A DNA stretch of 10,350 bases from Lysobacteraceae bacterium. Its GTDB lineage: Bacteria > Pseudomonadota > Gammaproteobacteria > Xanthomonadales > Rhodanobacteraceae. Of the stretch, positions 6,460 through 10,350 are shown in pieces. The DNA lies in NCBI GenBank assembly GCA_018971925.1, contig JAGWZT010000037.1:1-10350 (forward strand), read 5' to 3'. A program made the position numbers and the translations under genes. The stretch's first letter is position 1. Each line of letters begins with the position of its first letter. Under the pieces are notes generated by a model. It saw nothing but the letters and a program-made list of their open reading frames with translations. It ran no database searches and was not told the DNA's origin.

Positions 6460-7089
6460 ATGAGCGAATCCGGCAAACCTTCCCTGTGCGCCGCTTCCCG
6501 GCCGACATCGCCGGAGGTGACGCGCGAGCAGGCGATGGACGCGGTGCGCACGCTGCTGCGCTGGGCCGGCGACGAGCCGACGCGCGAAGGGTTGCGCGAT
6601 ACACCCAAGCGCGTGGTGGATGCCTACACCGAATGGTTTTCCGGTTACCACGAGGACCCGCAGGACTACCTGCGCCGCACCTTCGAGGAAGTCGCCGGTT
6701 ACGACGAGATGATCGTGCTGCGCGACATCCAGTTCGAATCGTTCTGCGAACACCATCTGGCGCCGATCATCGGCCGCGCGCACGTCGGCTACGTCCCGGA
6801 CGGAAAAGTCGTGGGCATTTCCAAACTCGCACGCGTGGTGGACGCCTTCGCTCACCGCTTCCAGGTGCAGGAAAAACTCACCGCGCAGATCGCCACCTGC
6901 ATCAGCGAAGTGCTGGCGCCGCGCGGCGTCGGTGTGGTGATCGACGCGGTGCACCAGTGCATGACCACCCGCGGCGTGCACAAGCGCGGCGTGTCCATGG
7001 TGACCAGCCAGATGCTCGGCAGCTTCCGCGAGGACGCGCGCACGCGCGCGGAATTCCTGCGGTTCATCGATATCGACGGCGGCCGCTAG
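6460..7089 (+). CDS. folE: GTP cyclohydrolase I (type IA, zinc-dependent)
   Basis: A 209-residue FolE that opens the guanine ring of GTP to form 7,8-dihydroneopterin triphosphate, the first step of tetrahydrofolate synthesis. The zinc ligands of the E. coli enzyme (Cys110, His113, Cys181) are present with a constant offset of 14: Cys96 and His99 in SFCEHHLAPI (94-103), and Cys167 in HQCMTTRG (165-172). Catalytic His112 and His179 correspond to His98 and His165. The family blocks GLRDTPKRV (44-52) and GISKLARVV (119-127) are also intact. The first 18 residues are poorly conserved, as usual. The enzyme is a cytosolic toroidal decamer in relatives. No other folate gene adjoins it. It is probably transcribed from its own promoter, and a REP-like repeat starts 15 bp after the stop. 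Confidence 0.96.
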   Translation: MSESGKPSLCAASRPTSPEVTREQAMDAVRTLLRWAGDEPTREGLRDTPKRVVDAYTEWFSGYHEDPQDYLRRTFEEVAGYDEMIVLRDIQFESFCEHHLAPIIGRAHVGYVPDGKVVGISKLARVVDAFAHRFQVQEKLTAQIATCISEVLAPRGVGVVIDAVHQCMTTRGVHKRGVSMVTSQMLGSFREDARTRAEFLRFIDIDGGR

Positions 7090-7101
7090 GGCTTCTTGCT
7101 C

Positions 7102-7217
7102 GTCATTCCGGGGCTGTCCGCGCCGTTTGCGGCCAGAACCCGGAATCGGTGTCCGCACCTGCTGGTACCGATCAGTCGAAACCGATTCCGGATCGCGCTA
7201 CGCGCGTCCGGAATGAC
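7102..7217. repeat. REP-like double-hairpin element (REPIN-like) after folE
   Basis: Two hairpins share the same stem ends. The first (7105-7146) pairs ATTCCGGG with CCCGGAAT and then CTGTCCGC (7114-7121) with GCGGCCAG (7129-7136, one mismatch). The second (7185-7214) pairs ATTCCGGA with TCCGGAAT, with inner CGCG-CTA-CGCG. The outer ends GTCATTCCGG (7102-7111) and CCGGAATGAC (7208-7217) are perfect inverted repeats, as are CCGGAATCGGT (7140-7150) and ACCGATTCCGG (7181-7191). ATTCCGG thus occurs four times in alternating orientation. This is the layout of paired REP sequences that are mobilised by RAYT transposases in many proteobacteria. No T-run follows, so it is not a classical terminator, though it may protect the folE mRNA 3' end. 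Confidence 0.75.
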
Positions 7218-7284
7218 CACCAAGGGGTGCAGCGCCATTGCACAAGCGGCACCCGGCGCGATACGCCCCAGCCCATCCAGCATC

Positions 7285-7328
7285 CGGTTCCCGGAACCGC
7301 ATCGCGTTAAACTTGTCCGATTGTCCGA
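7285..7328 (+). promoter_or_regulatory. Transporter promoter with palindrome and tandem repeat (operator candidates)
   Basis: TAAACT (7308-7313) is a -10 candidate 33 nt before the transporter ATG. Exactly where the -35 should be (17-bp spacer) lies a perfect palindrome, CGGTTCC-C-GGAACCG (7285-7299). Directly over the expected transcription start is a perfect tandem repeat of TTGTCCGA (7313-7320 and 7321-7328). The absence of a -35 match together with a palindrome in its place fits regulator binding, but no regulator gene lies in the window. Confidence 0.45.
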
Positions 7329-7346
7329 CCGCGCGCATCACGCTGC

Positions 7347-8618
7347 ATGACCGATCCCACGCATCTCGACCACCCGCGCCGCCGCGCGGCGGTGATCTTC
7401 ATCTTCGTCACCGTGACGATCGACATGCTGGCATTCGGGATCATCATCCCGGTACTGCCACACCTGATCGTCGAACTGATCGGTGGCAGCATCGCGAAAG
7501 CGGCCGTATGGTCCAGCGCCTTCAGCACGCTGTTCATGCTGATGCAGTTTGTGTGCTCGCCGATCCAGGGCGCGTTGTCGGACCGCTTCGGGCGGCGCAC
7601 GGTGATCCTGATTTCGAGCTTCGGCCTCGGCATCGATTTCATCGTGATGGCGCTGGCGCCGTTCCTGTGGCTGCTGTTCATCGGTCGCGCGGTGTCGGGC
7701 GCGTGCGCGGCCAGCTTCTCGACCGCCAACGCCTACATCGCGGACATTACGCCACGCGAAAAGCGCGCGGCCGCGTTCGGCATGCTGGGCGGTGCGTTCG
7801 CGGTGGGTTTCATCGTCGGCCCGGCGCTTGGCGGTTTCCTCGGGCACCTGTGGATCCGCCTGCCGTTCTGGGTCGCGGCGGCATTGTGCCTGGTCAACTT
7901 TTGCTACGGGTACTTCGTGCTGCCGGAATCGCTGCCGAAGGAACGGCGCGCGCCGAAGTTCGACTGGCGCCACGCCAATCCTCTAGGCTCGGTGATGCTG
8001 CTGAAGCGCTATCCGCAGGTGCTGGCACTCGCCGCGGTGTTCTTCCTGCTGGCACTCGCGCAGTTCTCGATCAATTCGACCTACGTGCTGTACACCGACT
8101 TCCGTTACGGCTGGGGGCCGCAAACGGTCGGCTACACGCTTGCGCTGGTCGGCGTGCTCACGGGCGTGGTGCAGGCCGTACTGGTGCGACGCCTGATGCC
8201 GAAGCTGGGCGAGCGACGGATGATCCTGGCCGGGCTCGCGTTCGTGGCCGTCGGCTATTTCGTGTTCGGCTTTGCGCCGGAAGCGTGGCTGTTCCTGTGC
8301 GGCATTCCGTTCCTGTGCCTCGGCGGCCTCGCCGGACCGCCCGCGCAATCGCTGATCACGCATCAGGTCGATCCCGCCGAACAAGGCCGCCTGCAGGGCG
8401 CGCTCAGCAGCCTGCAGAGTCTCGCCGGCATCTTCGGGCCGGCGCTGTTCGCCAACCTGTTCGCATTGTTCATCAGCAAGCATGCGCCCACGCCGCACCT
8501 TCCGGGCGTCGCCTACGTGCTGGCGGCGGTGCTGGTGCTGGCGGCTTTGGTACTGACCGTGCGTGCCACCCGCGGGATGACGGCAGACGCCCCCGCCGCC
8601 GCACCGAAAACGACATGA
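7347..8618 (+). CDS. Major facilitator superfamily transporter, TetA/TCR-like
   Basis: A 423-residue integral inner-membrane protein with about 12 hydrophobic segments. TM1 carries TIDMLAFGIIIPVLP (24-38), matching the TetA pattern with an intramembrane Asp (Asp26). The loop between TM2 and TM3 has motif A, GALSDRFGRR. TM5 has the antiporter motif C-like GFIVGPALGG. These place it with the TetA/TCR drug:H+ antiporters. Many chromosomal members are annotated as TetA-like but do not confer tetracycline resistance, so substrate and resistance are not claimed. The C-terminal tail is a short Ala/Pro-rich stretch. The ATG at 7347 has no Shine-Dalgarno but gives the usual short cytosolic N-terminus (MTDPTHLDHPRRR) before TM1. 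Regulation by a dedicated factor is suggested by the repeats in the promoter. A small membrane-protein gene follows after 71 bp on the same strand. Confidence 0.9.
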   Translation: MTDPTHLDHPRRRAAVIFIFVTVTIDMLAFGIIIPVLPHLIVELIGGSIAKAAVWSSAFSTLFMLMQFVCSPIQGALSDRFGRRTVILISSFGLGIDFIVMALAPFLWLLFIGRAVSGACAASFSTANAYIADITPREKRAAAFGMLGGAFAVGFIVGPALGGFLGHLWIRLPFWVAAALCLVNFCYGYFVLPESLPKERRAPKFDWRHANPLGSVMLLKRYPQVLALAAVFFLLALAQFSINSTYVLYTDFRYGWGPQTVGYTLALVGVLTGVVQAVLVRRLMPKLGERRMILAGLAFVAVGYFVFGFAPEAWLFLCGIPFLCLGGLAGPPAQSLITHQVDPAEQGRLQGALSSLQSLAGIFGPALFANLFALFISKHAPTPHLPGVAYVLAAVLVLAALVLTVRATRGMTADAPAAAPKTT

Positions 8619-8689
8619 ACTTGCCTTCGTTGCTCCATGGCCCCATGTGACCTTGACCCCCTGCACGCATCCGCCCGGAGGACGCCGCC

Positions 8690-8890
8690 ATGATGACCTT
8701 CCTGTTGTGGTTCCTGCTGCTGATCTTCTGCTGGCCGCTGGCCCTGCTGGCGCTGATCCTGTGGCCGCTGGTGTGGCTGATCGCGCTGCCATTCCGCCTG
8801 CTCGGTTTCGCCGTGGACGGCGTGTTCGAATTCCTGCGCGCATTGTTCATGCTGCCCGCGCGCGTGCTCGGCGGCCGCCCGGCACGCTGA
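8690..8890 (+). CDS. Small hydrophobic membrane protein, function unknown
   Basis: A 66-residue protein made almost entirely of hydrophobic segments: a long stretch (about 3-40) that can form two tight helices broken at WPLVW and PF, then an amphipathic FEFLRALFMLPARVL part and a basic end (GGRPAR). The gene has the best Shine-Dalgarno in the window, GGAGGA (8677-8682), 7 nt before the ATG at 8690; a second ATG follows immediately at 8693. The ribosome binding site and the strongly membrane-like composition make it a real gene despite its size. I do not recognise a named family. It lies 71 bp downstream of the transporter and could be co-transcribed, since no terminator is seen between them. 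Confidence 0.75.
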   Translation: MMTFLLWFLLLIFCWPLALLALILWPLVWLIALPFRLLGFAVDGVFEFLRALFMLPARVLGGRPAR

Positions 8891-9029
8891 TTCACGCGAT
8901 CGTCCGTGATCGCTGCGCCATGAGCCACAATGCTGGTCCAATCGCTTTTGCTTCGGCAACACCAGAACGGGCTTCCTGCCCTGACTTCCCACAATAGCCA
9001 CTTCGCAATTTTCACTCTGGAGTACAAAG
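8891..9029 (+). promoter_or_regulatory. Leader/promoter region of the DUF1993 gene with several short hairpins
   Basis: GCGATC-GTCCGT-GATCGC (8896-8913) follows the stop of the small membrane protein. Further on TTGC-TTCG-GCAA (8948-8959), a stem capped by a C(UUCG)G tetraloop, is enclosed by CTGGT (8933-8937) and ACCAG (8961-8965). CACAAT occurs at 8926-8931 and again at 8990-8995; the latter ends 34 nt before the ATG and is the likelier -10. CTGGAG (8017+1000, i.e. 9017-9022) is the Shine-Dalgarno, 7 nt before the ATG. Confidence 0.4.
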
Positions 9030-9536
9030 ATGACGATTTCCATGTACCAGGCTTCCGTTCCCGTGTTCGTGCGCGCGCTGACCAACCTGTCCGAGGTTCT
9101 GAAGAAGGGCGAGGCGCACGCGAAGGAAAAGGGCGCCGATCCCGACAACCTGCTGCAGCAACGGCTGATCTTCGACATGCTGCCGCTGATCAAGCAGATC
9201 CAGATCGCCTGCGACACCGTCGCGCGCGGCGCGGCGCGGCTCGCCGGTGTGGAACCGCAATCCTTCCCCGACAACGAAACCACGCTCGCACAGGCGCAGG
9301 ACCGCATCGCCCGCGCCATCGCCTACGCCAAGTCGTTCAAGCCCGAACAAATCGACGGCAGCGAGAACCGCAAGGTCGTCATGAAGACCCGCCACGGCGA
9401 CGTGGATTTCGTCGGACTCGCCTACCTCACCGAATATTCGCTGCCCAACCTGTTCTTCCACTGCACCACCGCCTACGACATCCTGCGCGTGGCCGGCACC
9501 CAGATCGGCAAGAAGGATTTCCTGGGCGATCGGTAA
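9030..9536 (+). CDS. DUF1993 family protein (DinB-like fold)
   Basis: A 168-residue soluble protein of the DUF1993 family, typically about 165-170 residues, so complete. The N-terminal MTISMYQASVPVFVRALTNL (1-20), the middle LIFDMLPLIKQIQIACDTV (46-64) and the C-terminal LPNLFFHCTTAYDILRVAG segment are the family's usual helical blocks. The family belongs to the four-helix-bundle DinB/YfiT-like group, whose better-known members often bind a metal or thiol cofactor. Whether this protein binds metal is not clear from the sequence, although His143 (in FFHC) is a candidate. No signal peptide or membrane segment is present. The start is supported by CTGGAG seven bases upstream. It appears to be transcribed alone, since a strong terminator lies about 90 bp after the stop. 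Confidence 0.9.
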   Translation: MTISMYQASVPVFVRALTNLSEVLKKGEAHAKEKGADPDNLLQQRLIFDMLPLIKQIQIACDTVARGAARLAGVEPQSFPDNETTLAQAQDRIARAIAYAKSFKPEQIDGSENRKVVMKTRHGDVDFVGLAYLTEYSLPNLFFHCTTAYDILRVAGTQIGKKDFLGDR

Positions 9537-9625
9537 GCGGACCGTGGCACGCATGCCGACGCGCGATCGCGGCGGCCCGGCATCCTGCGAAAAATTCGCC
9601 ACCGGTTTTTCTTGAGGAACGCGCG

Positions 9626-9658
9626 ACGCCCCGCTTGCGAAAGCGGGGCGTTTTCTTT
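9626..9658 (+). terminator. Strong intrinsic terminator after the DUF1993 gene
   Basis: An 11-bp perfect stem, ACGCCCCGCTT with AAGCGGGGCGT, is closed by a GCGA tetraloop (GNRA type) and followed by TTTTCTTT (9651-9658). The T-run exists only on the plus strand, so it should act on rightward transcription from the DUF1993 gene. Confidence 0.93.
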
Positions 9659-9834
9659 CCACCGGCACATGCGTCTGCTCCCGCCCTGCGTGGTGCGCGT
9701 TTGCATGCAACAATGCCATCGCGTGCGCGGCAGTTTCCGGGTGGAACGGTCGGGGGGAGCCTCGGCCTCGCCATGATCCGGGCTCGAGTCCCGGCGCCAC
9801 GCCCGTCCAACTCTCGCAATCCTTCCGGACAGCT

Positions 9835-9862
9835 TACAATCCAGGCCCATCCGCACGAAGGA
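9835..9862 (+). promoter_or_regulatory. -10 box and ribosome binding site of the nnrU-like gene
   Basis: TACAAT (9835-9840) is a -10 candidate 28 nt before the ATG. GAAGGA (9857-9862) is a good Shine-Dalgarno 6 nt before the ATG at 9869. No clear -35 is visible. Both elements fix the start at 9869 rather than at the in-frame upstream ATG at 9713. Confidence 0.5.
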
Positions 9863-9868
9863 CCAACC

Positions 9869-10350
9869 ATGTCCACCCTGATCCTCGGTTTGATCCTTTT
9901 CCTCGGCGCGCATTCGGTGCACATGCTGGCGCCGCATTGGCGCGAGCGCGTGGTCGCGCGCATCGGGTTGTTGCCATGGAAGGGCTTGTACTCGCTGGTG
10001 GCGATCGCAGGATTCGTGCTGATCGTCATCGGCTTCGGCATGGCGCGCGCGAATCCGCACCTGTTGTACCTGCCGCCGCCTTGGCTGAAGCACTTGAACG
10101 CGCTGTTCACGCTCGTCGCGTTCGTGCTGGTCGCGGCGGCGTACGTGCCGCGCAACCATTTGAAAGCGAAAATCGGGCACCCGATGGTGGCCGGCGTGAA
10201 GCTGTGGGCGCTCGGGCACCTGCTGGCGATCGGCTACCTGCACGACGTGGTGCTGTTCGGCGCGTTCCTGGTCTGGGCCGTCGCGGATTTCGCGGTGTCG
10301 CGCCGGCGCGATCGGGCGGCCGGCACCACATACCCCGCGGGTACGGCCAT
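9869..10350 (+). CDS. NnrU family membrane protein (3' end cut by window)
   Basis: The first 160 codons are visible and the frame is still open at the right edge; family members have about 190 residues. Hydrophobic segments lie at about 2-20, 38-58, 74-92 and 112-143. The most typical block is GHPMVAGVKLWALGHLLAIG, then HDVVLFGAFLVWAVAD (about 102-141), which is the core NnrU pattern; His103 and His116 are conserved-type histidines. NnrU was named from denitrification clusters of alphaproteobacteria, and the family is related to plant zeta-carotene isomerase (Z-ISO), which binds heme through histidines. Heme binding here is inference. No nitrite or nitric oxide reductase gene is nearby, so a role in denitrification is not supported by context. 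It has its own promoter-like box and Shine-Dalgarno and is separated from the upstream gene by a terminator. Confidence 0.88.
   Translation, partial: MSTLILGLILFLGAHSVHMLAPHWRERVVARIGLLPWKGLYSLVAIAGFVLIVIGFGMARANPHLLYLPPPWLKHLNALFTLVAFVLVAAAYVPRNHLKAKIGHPMVAGVKLWALGHLLAIGYLHDVVLFGAFLVWAVADFAVSRRRDRAAGTTYPAGTA

Larger units (their letters stand above)
9537..9868. other. 332-bp gene-free stretch between DUF1993 and nnrU-like gene
   Basis: This stretch contains, in order, a weak GCGAA-AAA-TTCGC hairpin (9587-9599), the intrinsic terminator (9626-9658), a perfect 10-bp palindrome TTGCATGCAA (9701-9710), a tRNA T-arm-like hairpin (9778-9794) and the promoter-like region of the next gene. No complete tRNA could be folded. 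A frame in phase with the nnrU-like gene is open from an ATG at 9713, but it has no family similarity and probably reflects low stop frequency in GC-rich DNA. Confidence 0.6.

Noticed and set aside
7238..8650. 470-codon plus-strand frame over the transporter in another phase
   Set aside because: Its translation is Arg/Pro-rich and non-hydrophobic, while the overlapping frame encodes an evident MFS protein with motifs A and C.
9720..9804. Complete tRNA gene
   Set aside because: Only a T-arm and a doubtful anticodon arm can be drawn. The 3' acceptor strand CGCCACG has no 7-bp partner at the right distance and the D-arm is missing.
9713..9868. In-frame N-terminal extension of the nnrU-like gene from an ATG at 9713
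   Set aside because: There is no Shine-Dalgarno at 9713 and no family similarity. A good Shine-Dalgarno and a -10 box define 9869.
1..10350. A novel multi-gene defence, mobile or biosynthetic system
   Set aside because: Every sizeable gene belongs to a recognisable family with a housekeeping or isolated role. No toxin-antitoxin pair, nuclease-effector set, integrase, direct-repeat array or biosynthetic cluster was found.

Overview
The window is GC-rich (about two thirds G+C by eye) and densely packed. It reads as ordinary chromosome from a gammaproteobacterium, most likely of the Lysobacterales/Xanthomonadales (Rhodanobacteraceae- or Xanthomonadaceae-like). This placement rests on the gene content (hemD-hemX-hemY, RmuC, FolE, YdiI-like thioesterase, DUF2845, DUF1993, NnrU) and on AT-rich -10 hexamers close to starts in GC-rich DNA. 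No phage, insertion sequence, CRISPR or rRNA was found.

Left part (1-3862): a possible gene start runs off the left edge leftward. Next comes a leftward stand-alone YiiD-C hot-dog protein (probable MadB-type malonyl-ACP decarboxylase or thioesterase). Divergent from it is hemD (uroporphyrinogen-III synthase), followed by hemX and hemY, two inner-membrane proteins of the heme gene cluster whose reading frames overlap as ATGA. hemC is not adjacent.

Middle (3867-7089): a leftward exported DUF2845 protein with an internal duplication converges on hemY, leaving 4 bp between stop codons. Divergent from it lies a YdiI/MenI-like hot-dog acyl-CoA thioesterase, followed on the same strand by rmuC (DNA-recombination protein) and folE (GTP cyclohydrolase I, with all zinc ligands present).

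Right part (7090-10350): a double-hairpin REP-like repeat follows folE. Then come a TetA-like major-facilitator transporter with operator-like repeats in its promoter, a 66-residue membrane protein, a DUF1993 protein and a strong intrinsic terminator. A 332-bp gene-free stretch follows, then an NnrU-family membrane protein cut by the right edge.

The genes do not form one pathway; apart from hemDXY each looks like a separate housekeeping or accessory unit. The promoter-like hexamers fall into two classes. At four starts (hot-dog gene, hemD, hemX, rmuC) the hexamer ends 6-7 nt before the ATG and there is no Shine-Dalgarno, which suggests leaderless mRNAs. At six others it lies 24-34 nt upstream, usually with a Shine-Dalgarno. 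I did not find a convincing undescribed multi-gene system; the points most worth checking are the leaderless pattern, the REP-like element, the transporter operator candidates and the DUF2845 duplication.
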